A stretch of 64,000 nt of DNA, from positions 25,394 through 89,393 of the forward strand of contig JAHBXW010000021.1 in NCBI GenBank assembly GCA_019636235.1, given 5' to 3'. Under the pieces are notes generated by a model. It was given only the letters and a program-made list of their open reading frames with translations, did no database searches and was not told the origin of the DNA. A program made the translations under genes and the position numbers. Positions 1-8,682 of the stretch are shown here, one piece after another. This DNA comes from Planctomyces sp. GTDB lineage: Bacteria; Planctomycetota; Planctomycetia; Planctomycetales; Planctomycetaceae. Positions within the stretch are counted from its first letter, which is position 1. Each line of letters opens with the position of its first letter.

Positions 1-611
1 AGCCGCAGGGCATAGGCCGGGAGATTGCTGACAATCACCAGCCGCCCTTCCACGGGGGGCGCGTCGTCGAGCCGCACCTCGAGCCGCGGGAACGAATACC
101 CACGCAGCGCGCGGGCGATGGGCGCCAGATAGAACCAGCGCCGGATGCGACCCCGTCGCTGGAGGTGCGCGAGGCGGATGACTTCGGCATCGAATCCGGC
201 GCTGGCCACGACCAGGAAGCGGCGCCCGTTGCAAACGGCGGCGTCGATGGTCTGGGCCCCGCCGCCCAGCACCAGTTCGGCGACGGTCGCGCCCGAGCAG
301 GGAATGCCCCAGGCCCGGGCGAACAGATTCTCGGTCCCCAGCGGAAGGACGGCCACCGGAACGTCAGGATGCCGGTTGACGACGTCGAGCAATGTGCCGT
401 CGCCGCCAGCGGCGACGATCCCCCTGAGGCGGCCGGCGTCGCGCGCGGCCCGGACGGCGGAATCGAGCTCCTCGCGACGGGAAAACAGCCGCGGAACGAG
501 GCCGCCGCGCTTCAGCGACTTGATGAGATGCAGCAGCTCGCGTCGGCCGCGTCCCGACCCGGACCACGGATTCCGCTGGATGGCGACCCAGTCGTCGGCG
601 GGGGGAGACAT
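1..611 (-). CDS. Diacylglycerol kinase / lipid kinase family protein (C-terminus outside the window)
   Basis: The reverse-strand frame is open from an ATG at 611 to the window edge, giving about 203 residues of a family normally near 300. Near residues 11-18 there is an N-P-x-S-G stretch, at 69-73 the GGDGT nucleotide-binding motif, and at 90-97 PLGTENLF. Together these are the hallmarks of the DAGK catalytic domain, which phosphorylates a lipid hydroxyl with ATP. The substrate cannot be told; these bacterial proteins act on diacylglycerol or related lipids at the membrane. The gene diverges from the PIN/TRAM gene across 272 bp. No strong ribosome-binding site precedes the ATG. The truncation is only the window boundary. 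Confidence 0.85.
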   Translation of the reverse strand, partial: MSPPADDWVAIQRNPWSGSGRGRRELLHLIKSLKRGGLVPRLFSRREELDSAVRAARDAGRLRGIVAAGGDGTLLDVVNRHPDVPVAVLPLGTENLFARAWGIPCSGATVAELVLGGGAQTIDAAVCNGRRFLVVASAGFDAEVIRLAHLQRRGRIRRWFYLAPIARALRGYSFPRLEVRLDDAPPVEGRLVIVSNLPAYALR

Positions 612-837
612 GGCGGGACCCGGGGAGGCGTCGTGATGCAAGCCCCGTTGTAGCTGATGCTTAGGGGGTGAGAGAAGTTCGACAGCGGTCTGGATTTCCT
701 GCGCGCTCGTCCGTAGGATACCCGGGCATTTGGCGCAGTTCCGAGCTTCGGAGAGGCGCCTGCGTGGGACGTCTGGTGGCGGCAGGGCCCCGCTCGCAAG
801 CAGCGCCGCCTCACGCCTCCGGGCAGCCAGTCCCGCC

Positions 838-851
838 GAGCCTTCGGGCTC
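838..851 (+). other. UUCG-capped hairpin in the leader of the PIN/TRAM gene
   Basis: A perfect 5-bp stem (GAGCC/GGCTC) closes a TTCG tetraloop 32 bases upstream of the ATG at 884. UUCG loops are unusually stable in RNA. There is no T-run, so this is not a terminator. Its role is unknown. Confidence 0.35.
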
Positions 852-883
852 ACCTGTCCCGCCCCAACTGAGACCCCGACTCC

Positions 884-1933
884 ATGCTGCTGTTCATCAT
901 CCGAATGCTGTACATCATCGTCGGCTCCGGCGCGGCGATGGCATTCGTGTTTTCCTCGGACGCGCCGCGGTTCGTGCAGGAGAACTCGTTCATTGTCTTC
1001 TCGGGGATGTTGCTGATTCTGCTGGCGTTCCTGCTGATCGACATCCTGCTGCCGCGGAAGCGGGTGGAGATGATGTCGGCAGTGTATTTCGGGCTGCTGA
1101 TCGGCGTGCTGCTGGCTTACCTGTTGAATCTGGGCCTGTATCCGCTGTTCGTGCGGTCGGACATCTTCGGGCAGGACGAGGGGCAGAAGTGGTCGGTCGG
1201 CGCGGGCGCGCTGACGCTGTTGATCCTGCCCTACATGTGCATCAGCTTCCTGCTGCAGACCAAGGACCAGTTTCGATTCGTGATCCCATACGTCGAGTTC
1301 CAGCGGGAACTCAAGGGCGCCCGGCCGCTGGTGCTGGACTCCAGCGCCCTGATCGACGGCCGCATCGCCGACGTGGTCGATACGAACATGCTGGACGGGC
1401 AGATTCTCGTGCCGCAGTTCATCCTGCAGGAGGTGCAGGACATCGCGGACAGCCACGACAAGGTCCGCCGCAGCCGGGGCCGCCGGGGCCTGGATGTCCT
1501 TCGCAAGCTGCAGCAGGACCCCAAGGTCGATGTGAAGGTGCACGAGACCGAGCTGATGAAGGGGAAGTCGGTCGATCAGCGGCTGATTGAGATCACAAAG
1601 GAGTTCAACGGCCGGCTGGTGACGAACGACATCAACCTGAACAAGCTGGCGGGCGTGCAGGGAGTGGACGTCGTGAATCTGAACGACGTCGCGAACGCGC
1701 TCAAGCCGCGGTTCCTGCCGGGAGAGCAGGTGCGGATTCGGATCGTCAAAGAGGGAGAGGCCGCCGGTCAGGGGGTCGGCTATCTGGACGACGGCACGAT
1801 GGTGGTCGTCGAACAGGGCAACCGCCAGATCGGCAACGAGGTCGACACCGTGGTCACCAGCGTCCTGCAGAACAGCGCCGGGCGGATGCTGTTCTGTCGG
1901 CTGGGGGATGCGGTTCCGGCGCCGATGCGCTGA
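884..1933 (+). CDS. PIN/TRAM domain membrane protein (YacL-like)
   Basis: 349 residues. Four hydrophobic segments (about 3-23, 36-58, 65-90, 105-125) are followed by a PIN nuclease-fold domain (about 148-272) and a TRAM RNA-binding domain (about 275-340). PIN acidic positions are visible at D152 (in LDSSALIDGR) and D249 (in VTNDINL). The layout matches the YacL-type family found across bacteria, predicted to be a membrane-anchored ribonuclease, although the in vivo substrate of this family is not settled. The neighbours do not reveal a partner. A GC-rich hairpin at 2031-2056 lies about 100 bp downstream. The start is the ATG at 884; upstream Shine-Dalgarno complementarity is weak. Confidence 0.9.
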   Translation: MLLFIIRMLYIIVGSGAAMAFVFSSDAPRFVQENSFIVFSGMLLILLAFLLIDILLPRKRVEMMSAVYFGLLIGVLLAYLLNLGLYPLFVRSDIFGQDEGQKWSVGAGALTLLILPYMCISFLLQTKDQFRFVIPYVEFQRELKGARPLVLDSSALIDGRIADVVDTNMLDGQILVPQFILQEVQDIADSHDKVRRSRGRRGLDVLRKLQQDPKVDVKVHETELMKGKSVDQRLIEITKEFNGRLVTNDINLNKLAGVQGVDVVNLNDVANALKPRFLPGEQVRIRIVKEGEAAGQGVGYLDDGTMVVVEQGNRQIGNEVDTVVTSVLQNSAGRMLFCRLGDAVPAPMR

Positions 1934-2030
1934 ATCGCCAGTCCGTCAGGAGCAGCGATGTCCGCGCGGGAAATCGCCCGGGAAGCGGCGGCCCCGCGGG
2001 CCGAATCCGGTTAATCCGCGTGCCCGGGAT

Positions 2031-2056
2031 GCGGTTCTCCCGGCATCGGGAACCGC
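2031..2056 (+). other. GC-rich stem-loop downstream of the PIN/TRAM gene
   Basis: GCGGTT-ct-CCCG pairs with CGGGAACCGC around a GCAT loop, a 10-bp stem with a 2-base bulge. There is no T-run, so it may stabilise the 3' end of the upstream mRNA rather than act as an intrinsic terminator. Confidence 0.3.
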
Positions 2057-2102
2057 TGCCCCGGCAGCCGACGGCGGCGATTCCCATTTTGGTCGGTTCT
2101 GG

Positions 2103-2108
2103 TATTTT
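2103..2108 (+). promoter_or_regulatory. Possible -10 element for the polyprenyl synthetase transcript
   Basis: TATTTT lies in an AT-rich pocket (2081-2108) of otherwise GC-rich DNA. A transcript starting 6-8 bases downstream would begin just before the inverted repeat at 2120. No convincing -35 box sits 17 bases upstream, so this is a weak call. Confidence 0.25.
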
Positions 2109-2119
2109 GCGGTCCTGAA

Positions 2120-2190
2120 CGGTTCGAATGTTGCTCCTCGGCCGCTGGAATCGGACGAGGAGCACCGCGACGCTGCGGCGATTCGAACCG
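2120..2190 (+). promoter_or_regulatory. Nested stem-loop in the 5' leader of the DUF116-polyprenyl synthetase gene
   Basis: A perfect 10-bp inverted repeat (CGGTTCGAAT at 2120-2129, ATTCGAACCG at 2181-2190) encloses a second perfect 8-bp repeat (GCTCCTCG at 2133-2140, CGAGGAGC at 2156-2163). The structure ends about 50 bases before the start codon. It could be an RNA leader element or a DNA operator. The GGTTCGAAT string resembles a tRNA T-arm, but the pairing does not make a tRNA. Confidence 0.45.
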
Positions 2191-2230
2191 CAGGGAAACA
2201 GTTCGCCTTTCGCTTCGGGCGCCAGGCGTG

Positions 2231-2237
2231 AAGGAGA
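2231..2237 (+). promoter_or_regulatory. Shine-Dalgarno site that favours a TTG start at 2243
   Basis: AAGGAGA ends 5 bases before an in-frame TTG at 2243. The alternative in-frame GTG at 2228 lies upstream of this site and has no comparable signal, so the TTG was preferred. The two starts differ by five residues. Confidence 0.5.
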
Positions 2238-2242
2238 GTCCG

Positions 2243-4078
2243 TTGGAGATTGCCGGTTCGCAGACGGGTCCGCTGGCTGACGGCGCTCTCGGCCCGCGTG
2301 CCAACGGAGACGCGTGCCCCCCGGCGGACGTCCCTCGAACGGACGTCAAAGTCATCCCTGACTCTCCCGCGCTACGCGACCAGCTCAGGAGCGCGGCCGA
2401 CCGCATCGCCGCCACGGCGGCGGCCGCCGCGCTGAGCCGCGAGGGGCTGGAGGAGGCCGGGCGCAGCCTCTTGTCGCGCTGCGGACTCGATGAGCGGCAT
2501 CTCGGCTTCGCGATGGTGCTGCTGAACAACTCGCTCTGGAAGCGGTCGCTGCTGGCGGTGCCGTTCGAACGGCGGCTGCTGCTGACGCCGCAGCGGGTCG
2601 TGCATGCTCCGGATTGCAAGGCGGCGGGATCCTCCGGCGACGGGGATCGACCCGACGGATCATGCGACGCCTGCGCGCTGGAACGATGGCGGACCGTTGC
2701 CGAGCGACTGGGTTATTCGGTGATCGCCTCGGACGGGTCTCCGGCGGCGCTGCGGCAGGTGCTGGAAGGCGCCGCGGACGGCATCGTGGGCATCGCCTCG
2801 CTGCAGGACCTGGAGAAGGCGCTGGAACCGATCCTGCGAGCCGGCGTGCCGGCCTGGGCCGTGCCGCTGTGCAGCCACAACGGCGATCCGACGACGCTTC
2901 TGCGCGGCTGGATCGCGGATGTGCTGGACCGGTATGAAACTGCCGGCGGTTCCGAGCCGGCCGGGTATCTGCCCTTGATTCGCGCGGCGAACCGGCTGTT
3001 CCGGGAGGACTTTTCGCGGCTGCTGCCGCGCGTGCTGAGCGCGACGCCGGCCCAGGCGGCGTCCCCGTTGGGGATGACGGAAGACGTCGCGTACGATTGG
3101 CTGGCGAACGGCGGCAAGCGGTTTCGTCCGTTCATTACGCTGGCCGCGTACGACGCGGCGACGGGGGGGCGTCGCAGCGGCGGAACGGCGGCGGAGTTCG
3201 AGCCGCTGCCTGACGCCGTGTGCCGGGTCGCGATGGCGATCGAGGCGTTCCACAAGGCGTCGCTCGTTCATGACGACATTCAGGACGACGACCTCTTCCG
3301 GTACGGCCGGGAGACGCTGCATCGCAGCCACGGCCTGGGGCCGGCGATCAACATCGGCGACTACCTGATCGGCCTGGGATACCGGCTGGTGAATTCCTGC
3401 CGCGCGGACCTGGGAGCGGAGGTGGCGAGCGACATTCTGGGCAGCATGTCGCAGGCGCACCTCCGGTTGTGCGAGGGCCAGGGGGCGGAGATGGCCTGGC
3501 GGGATCGCCCCGACTGGTCGCTGACGGCCGCGGACGCCCTGGAAATTTACGCGCTCAAGACGTCTCCCGCATTCGAGGCGGCGCTGGATGCCGGGCTGCG
3601 GATGGCGTCGGCCTCCGAGACGGCCCGGCGGCTGGTCGGTCCGTTCTGCCGCGAACTGGGCATCGCGTTTCAGATTCTGAACGACCTCAAGGACTGGCAG
3701 GGGGATCGCGACAACAAGCTGGTGGCAGGGCAGGATGCGCTGGCCGTCCGCCCCACCGTCCTGCTCGCGCTGGCGCTCGACGCGGCGGGCGACGATCAGC
3801 GGCGGGAGATCCGGGAGCTGCTGGAATCCGATGCCGAAGACGAATTCCGGCTGAACCGGTTGCGGCGCGTGTTCCAGCAGGTGGGGGCGTTCGAATCGGC
3901 CCAGCGGCTGGTTGATTCCTCGCGACAGAAGGCACAGGCGCTGGCGGTGCAGTCGCCGGCCCCGGCGCTGCGGCGGCTGTTCGAGTTCCTGATTGCGACC
4001 GTCCTGGCGGACGAGACGCGGACGGGCGCCGCGAAAGATGAGCATCGCCGGACGCGTCCGGTGGTGCAGCCGGTATGA
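2243..4078 (+). CDS. DUF116-polyprenyl diphosphate synthase fusion
   Basis: 611 residues, nearly twice the usual size of a polyprenyl synthetase. The N-terminal third (about 75-235) resembles DUF116: a hydrophobic opening, then spaced cysteines C125, C141 and C144 that could bind metal. The C-terminal part is a trans-prenyltransferase. GGKRFRP lies near 290, the first aspartate-rich motif is D344-D345-I-Q-D348-D349, and the second is degenerate (NDLKDW, about 480-485, where DDxxD is usual). It should condense isopentenyl diphosphate onto allylic diphosphates to make isoprenoid chains for quinones, carotenoids or hopanoids; the product length is not readable. It overlaps the next gene by 4 bp (ATGA), so the two are probably co-translated. 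Confidence 0.85.
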   Translation: MEIAGSQTGPLADGALGPRANGDACPPADVPRTDVKVIPDSPALRDQLRSAADRIAATAAAAALSREGLEEAGRSLLSRCGLDERHLGFAMVLLNNSLWKRSLLAVPFERRLLLTPQRVVHAPDCKAAGSSGDGDRPDGSCDACALERWRTVAERLGYSVIASDGSPAALRQVLEGAADGIVGIASLQDLEKALEPILRAGVPAWAVPLCSHNGDPTTLLRGWIADVLDRYETAGGSEPAGYLPLIRAANRLFREDFSRLLPRVLSATPAQAASPLGMTEDVAYDWLANGGKRFRPFITLAAYDAATGGRRSGGTAAEFEPLPDAVCRVAMAIEAFHKASLVHDDIQDDDLFRYGRETLHRSHGLGPAINIGDYLIGLGYRLVNSCRADLGAEVASDILGSMSQAHLRLCEGQGAEMAWRDRPDWSLTAADALEIYALKTSPAFEAALDAGLRMASASETARRLVGPFCRELGIAFQILNDLKDWQGDRDNKLVAGQDALAVRPTVLLALALDAAGDDQRREIRELLESDAEDEFRLNRLRRVFQQVGAFESAQRLVDSSRQKAQALAVQSPAPALRRLFEFLIATVLADETRTGAAKDEHRRTRPVVQPV

Positions 4079-5160
4079 ACGCCGAGGCCCAGTCGCCGCG
4101 CGTGGCGCCGCGCCCGCTGTGTTACGGGGCCCTGGAGTTGCCGTCGCGCTATCTGCTGTCGCCGCTGGCGGGCTATACGAACCTGCCTTTCCGCCGCGTC
4201 GTCCGGGAACTCGGCGGCCTGGGACTGGCGACGACCGACCTGGTCAGCGCGCGGGGGCTGCTGGAGGGGAGCGCGAAGTCGCTGCAGCTCATCGAGAGCT
4301 GTCCGGAGGATCGGCCGTTCGCGGTGCAGTTGTTCGGCAGCGAGCCGGAGACGTTGTGCGACGCGGCTCAACTGCTTGTCGAGCGCGGCGTCGATTCCAT
4401 CGACATCAATATGGGTTGCCCGGTGCGGCGGATCACCGCCGGGGGCGCCGGTTCGGCGATGCTGTGCCAGACCGACGCGACGCTGCGGCTGGTCCGGACG
4501 GTCGTCGAACGGACCCCCGTGCCGGTGACGGTGAAGATGCGGCTGGGCTGGGACGACTCACAGATCACCGCGCCGGAGTTCGCCCGCGAGTTCGCGCAAC
4601 TTGGCGTGGCGGCGATCGCCGTGCACGGCCGGACGCGGGAGCAGGGATTCTCCGGGGCGGTCAACCGGGACGGAATCCGGCGGGTCGTCGAGGCAGCGCC
4701 GTCGATTCCGGTCATCGGCAATGGCGACATCCGCACGGTCGAGGATGCGGAGACGATGTTTCGCGAAACGGGCTGTGCCGGAATTTCGATCGGCCGCGGG
4801 GCGCTCGCGAACCCCTGGATCTTCCGGCAACTCGTGGAGAGGGAGACGTCGGGTCGATGCTCGCCGCCCGGCAACTTCGAGGAGCGACTCGCGCTGCTGC
4901 GGCGTCAGTTCGGCTTTCTGAGCGATCAGATCGGCGAGCGGCGGGCCGTGTCCATGTTTCGAAAGATGGGACACTGGTACCTGAAGGCGATGCGGGTGCG
5001 TGCGTCGCTCCGCAACCAGTTTCAGATCGCACAGAACCGGGGCGAGCTCGAACAGGCGCTGGCGGAAATCGCCGCCGCAGGCCCCAGCACGGGCAACCGG
5101 ACCGGGCTGCTGCCGGAGATGCATGTCGCGGTGCCCTCGGGGCCGGTCGATCGCTGGTGA
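4075..5160 (+). CDS. tRNA-dihydrouridine synthase (Dus family)
   Basis: 361 residues, normal for a bacterial Dus. It reduces uridine in the tRNA D-loop using FMN and NADPH. Visible motifs in order: LSPLAGYTNLPFR near the N-terminus, INMGCPVRRIT with the catalytic cysteine, the FMN-binding MRLGWDD, HGRTREQGF, and NGDIRTVEDA followed by SIGRGALANPWIF closing the TIM barrel. A helical C-terminal RNA-binding part follows. The best subfamily match by eye is DusB-like, but I would not assign the symbol. The start ATG overlaps the stop of the polyprenyl synthase gene, a tight two-gene operon. Confidence 0.93.
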   Translation: MNAEAQSPRVAPRPLCYGALELPSRYLLSPLAGYTNLPFRRVVRELGGLGLATTDLVSARGLLEGSAKSLQLIESCPEDRPFAVQLFGSEPETLCDAAQLLVERGVDSIDINMGCPVRRITAGGAGSAMLCQTDATLRLVRTVVERTPVPVTVKMRLGWDDSQITAPEFAREFAQLGVAAIAVHGRTREQGFSGAVNRDGIRRVVEAAPSIPVIGNGDIRTVEDAETMFRETGCAGISIGRGALANPWIFRQLVERETSGRCSPPGNFEERLALLRRQFGFLSDQIGERRAVSMFRKMGHWYLKAMRVRASLRNQFQIAQNRGELEQALAEIAAAGPSTGNRTGLLPEMHVAVPSGPVDRW

Positions 5161-5313
5161 GAGATCGATCGTCGAGGGAAGTCGCGTCACTGGGGCGAGA
5201 CTTGCAGCGGCAATCGGCCATTGACGGAGCGACCGACTGACGCGGTGTGAAGCCGCAGGCCGGGCCACCGCTGCGCTCCGGGACGTGCCACCTAACCGGG
5301 ACGTGCCGTAGGG

Positions 5314-5344
5314 TGGCGTCGAGCCGTGAGCCCGTCAGGGCGAA
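5314..5344. repeat. Degenerate interspersed repeat, copy 1
   Basis: The word TGGCGTCGAGCCG followed by AGCCC and a G-rich GGGCGAA tail recurs at 53064-53093 in another intergenic gap. Two copies in 64 kb, both noncoding, suggest a dispersed repeat family. Confidence 0.4.
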
Positions 5345-5378
5345 GCGGCGACGACCCACCAACCACGACGCATCGCCC

Positions 5379-5399
5379 CCGAGGGGATAAACCCCTCGG
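5379..5399. repeat. Perfect hairpin, 8-bp stem
   Basis: CCGAGGGG and CCCCTCGG flank an ATAAA loop. No T-run follows on either strand. It sits next to the repeat copy and probably belongs to the same palindromic element. Confidence 0.45.
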
Positions 5400-5628
5400 C
5401 TCAAGCGCGTGGGCGCCACGGCCGGCTTGTCCGACCGTGTTTCGTTCTGCGGGGGCGCCCCGGGAACTCGATCGCTCGTGTGCCGTGAACCGCGTCCGAC
5501 GGCGGAGCCGTCGGCTTGGGGACGTGCGGATCGATGACAATTCACCCGCCCGCGATGGCCGTTGACCAATCTCCTTCGCGACCGGTGTGCGCCCGGGGCC
5601 GGAACCGACCGCAGCGACCTCGCCCAAC

Positions 5629-5663
5629 GAAAACGCGACGGCCGGGAAGTTCCCGACCGCCGC
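5629..5663 (-). terminator. Rho-independent terminator of the DUF1559 gene
   Basis: Read on the reverse strand, the arms 5663-5650 and 5648-5635 pair over 14 positions if two G-U wobbles are allowed, and are followed at once by GTTTTCG. The hairpin starts about 54 bases after the stop codon of the gene at 5717-6862. Confidence 0.7.
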
Positions 5664-5716
5664 GCTGATCCCCGTATGTCCCGAGCGGCCCGCGCGAAGC
5701 GAGCCGTCCATCAGCA

Positions 5717-6862
<1,146 letters not shown>

Positions 6863-7318
6863 GGGTCAGTCTCCAGAAACCTCGGACACGGGACGTGGCG
6901 ACGCGCCCCTTTCAGCCGTCCGGCAACGGACCAGCAAAGAGACGCCTCGGGGATACTTACGGCTCAGGAATTCTTACGACACGACAGGCGGAACTGCGGG
7001 GCGGAAACCCGGGGCTGTCGCCGGCTGCCAACGCCGACAACACACTCGAACTTTCGGCCTCGATGACTCCTGCAGCGAATCGCAGCAGACTGGAAGAGAA
7101 CCTTCAACAGTATGTCGCGTTTTTGCTCACTCGGACAGGAAAAATTTGAGCAACTTGTTGCGTTTTATGGATTTGTAACGCGAATTGTCGCCCCGAGACT
7201 GAAGGTGGCATTTCCCGTGCCGGCTGCTGCCGGAATCAGGAGCCGGGAACTCGAGACCTGGAACACGATTCCTCCACTAGACGTCCCGCCGCATGTGCAT
7301 TACAGTCGTAATACAGCA
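6863..7318. other. Divergent promoter region between the DUF1559 gene and the GntR gene
   Basis: This 456-bp gap contains an AT-richer patch at about 7115-7185 that could hold promoters for either side, and the palindromic operator at its right end. The reading frame of the regulator stays open back to 7112, but codons before 7319 show no conserved GntR sequence, so they are treated as noncoding. Confidence 0.5.
7296..7315 (+). promoter_or_regulatory. Likely GntR (YtrA-type) operator
   Basis: TGCATTAC and GTAATACA flank an AGTC spacer, an inverted repeat with 7 of 8 matching positions. It ends 3 bases before the regulator's ATG. GntR regulators of the YtrA group typically repress their own operon from such palindromes. 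Because it fills the space where a ribosome-binding site would be, the transcript may be leaderless. Confidence 0.6.
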
Positions 7319-7714
7319 ATGCAAAAGCTCCCGGCGATCTTCGAAATCCAGCCCTCATCCGGCCTGCCGATCTACCGGCAGATCATCGACCAGATCTGGG
7401 CCCTCATCGCCAGCGGCCGCTGGCCTGCCGGCACCATGCTCCCCTCCGTCCGCCAAATGGCCTCGGAACTCGAAATCAACATGATGACCGTCTCCAAGGC
7501 CTACAGCCGCCTCGAACGGGACGGGCTCGTCGAACGGCTCCGCGGTTCCGGAATGCGCGTCCTCGAACAGTCGCTCGACGGCCGGCTCAGCGAACGCAAG
7601 ACCCAGCTCCGGCCGCTCGCCGAATCGCTGGTCACGCGGGGGCATCAACTGCAGTTGACGGACGAACAGATCGTTGCGGCGGTTCAGGCCTGCCTGGAGG
7701 AGCGACGTCGATGA
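7319..7714 (+). CDS. GntR family transcriptional regulator, YtrA subfamily
   Basis: 131 residues, the short size typical of YtrA regulators, which have a winged helix and only a brief dimerisation tail. The DNA-binding domain runs from about 10 to 80, with PIYRQIIDQI, LPSVRQMASELEINMMTVSKAY (recognition helix) and LERDGLVERLRGSG. The ATG at 7319 starts immediately before the conserved domain. A GTG at 7295 in the same frame is a less likely alternative. Its stop overlaps the ABC ATPase start by 4 bp, so regulator, ATPase and permease form one operon, presumably repressed through the palindrome just upstream. The inducing signal is unknown; relatives respond to cell-wall antibiotics or other stress. 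Confidence 0.9.
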   Translation: MQKLPAIFEIQPSSGLPIYRQIIDQIWALIASGRWPAGTMLPSVRQMASELEINMMTVSKAYSRLERDGLVERLRGSGMRVLEQSLDGRLSERKTQLRPLAESLVTRGHQLQLTDEQIVAAVQACLEERRR

Positions 7715-8637
7715 GACCTGTGATCGAACTGGCGGGCGTCGAGAAGTCCTTCAAACGCACCGCCGTGCTGCGGGGCGCGACTCTGTCCGTTCCCGAAGGT
7801 TGCGTGGTCGGCCTGTTGGGCACGAATGGCGCGGGCAAGTCGACGCTCATCAAGTGTCTGCTGGGACTGCTCCGCACGGACGCGGGCAGCGCGCGCGTCC
7901 TGGGAGAAGACGCCTGGAACCTGTCCCCCGAGGTCAAGCAGCAACTGGGGTACGTGCCGCAGGAGGCGCAGTTTTACGCCTGGATGAAGGTGCGCCAGAT
8001 CGTCGCCTACTGGGGCACGTTCTACAGGCACTGGGACCGGGCCTGGGTCGAGCTGCTTCTGGACCGCTGGGAACTGCCCCGGGACCGCCGCGTGGGACCG
8101 CTGTCGCCGGGCCAGCAGCAGCGGCTGGCGCTCGTCCTGGCGCTGGGGCACCGGCCGCGGCTGCTGGTGCTCGATGAACCGATGGCGGCGCTCGATCCGA
8201 TCGGCCGCCGGGAGACGCTGGGGTCGCTCGTGGATCTGCAGAACGAGGGCGACCGGACGACGCTGTTCTCAACGCACATTCTCAGCGACCTGGAACGCGT
8301 GGCGACGCACATCGCGATTCTGGCGGAAGGCCGGATCGCATGTTTCGACGAACTCGATGCGCTCAAGGATCGCGTCAAACGGTTGCGGGTCGTCTCCGAG
8401 TCGGACCTGCCGCTGTCGTTTTCGGTGCCGGGATCGTTGCGGACGGAGCGGTCCGGCCGGCAGGCGCTGGTCGCGGTCGCGAATCTCGATGATGCGCTGC
8501 TGCGGTCGCTGCGCGAAACGTGGCGGGCGGACGTGCTCGTCGAGGACCTGAATCTCGAAGAGATTTTCATCGAACTCAGCGGCCGGGGGCGGTCCCGCAC
8601 CGCGGACCTCGCTGCACAATCGACGCTGGGCGAGTGA
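7711..8637 (+). CDS. ABC transporter ATP-binding protein
   Basis: 308 residues. A complete nucleotide-binding domain fills the first two thirds: Walker A GTNGAGKST (about 37-45), a Q-loop around YVPQEAQ, the signature LSPGQQQRLAL (near 132), Walker B LLVLDEP with the catalytic glutamate (about 152-158) and the H-loop STHIL. A C-terminal extension of about 90 residues resembles those of YtrB/NatA-type exporters. It should hydrolyse ATP in the cytoplasm to drive the membrane protein encoded next. The ATG overlaps the stop of the GntR gene, indicating translational coupling. Confidence 0.93.
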   Translation: MRPVIELAGVEKSFKRTAVLRGATLSVPEGCVVGLLGTNGAGKSTLIKCLLGLLRTDAGSARVLGEDAWNLSPEVKQQLGYVPQEAQFYAWMKVRQIVAYWGTFYRHWDRAWVELLLDRWELPRDRRVGPLSPGQQQRLALVLALGHRPRLLVLDEPMAALDPIGRRETLGSLVDLQNEGDRTTLFSTHILSDLERVATHIAILAEGRIACFDELDALKDRVKRLRVVSESDLPLSFSVPGSLRTERSGRQALVAVANLDDALLRSLRETWRADVLVEDLNLEEIFIELSGRGRSRTADLAAQSTLGE

Positions 8638-8682
8638 GCCCCGACGGCCCGTTTTCCAGTCTCCGTTCCGGAGGAAACGCTG

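Larger units (their letters stand above)
5161..5716. other. Intergenic region with palindromic repeat sequence and a terminator
   Basis: This 556-bp stretch lies between the converging dus and DUF1559 genes. No frame has a credible start, codon pattern or family match. It holds a copy of a short repeat shared with 53064-53142 (5314-5344), a perfect 8-bp hairpin (5379-5399) and the terminator of the DUF1559 gene (5629-5663). Confidence 0.6.

Noticed and set aside
2120..2190. Possible tRNA, because of GGTTCGAAT
   Set aside because: The T-arm stem fails at its second pair and no anticodon arm or acceptor stem can be folded.
2660..4045. A long open frame of 461 codons on the reverse strand
   Set aside because: It is the antisense of the polyprenyl synthetase gene. 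Its translation is Arg/Gln/Pro-rich with no fold, a usual shadow in high-GC DNA.
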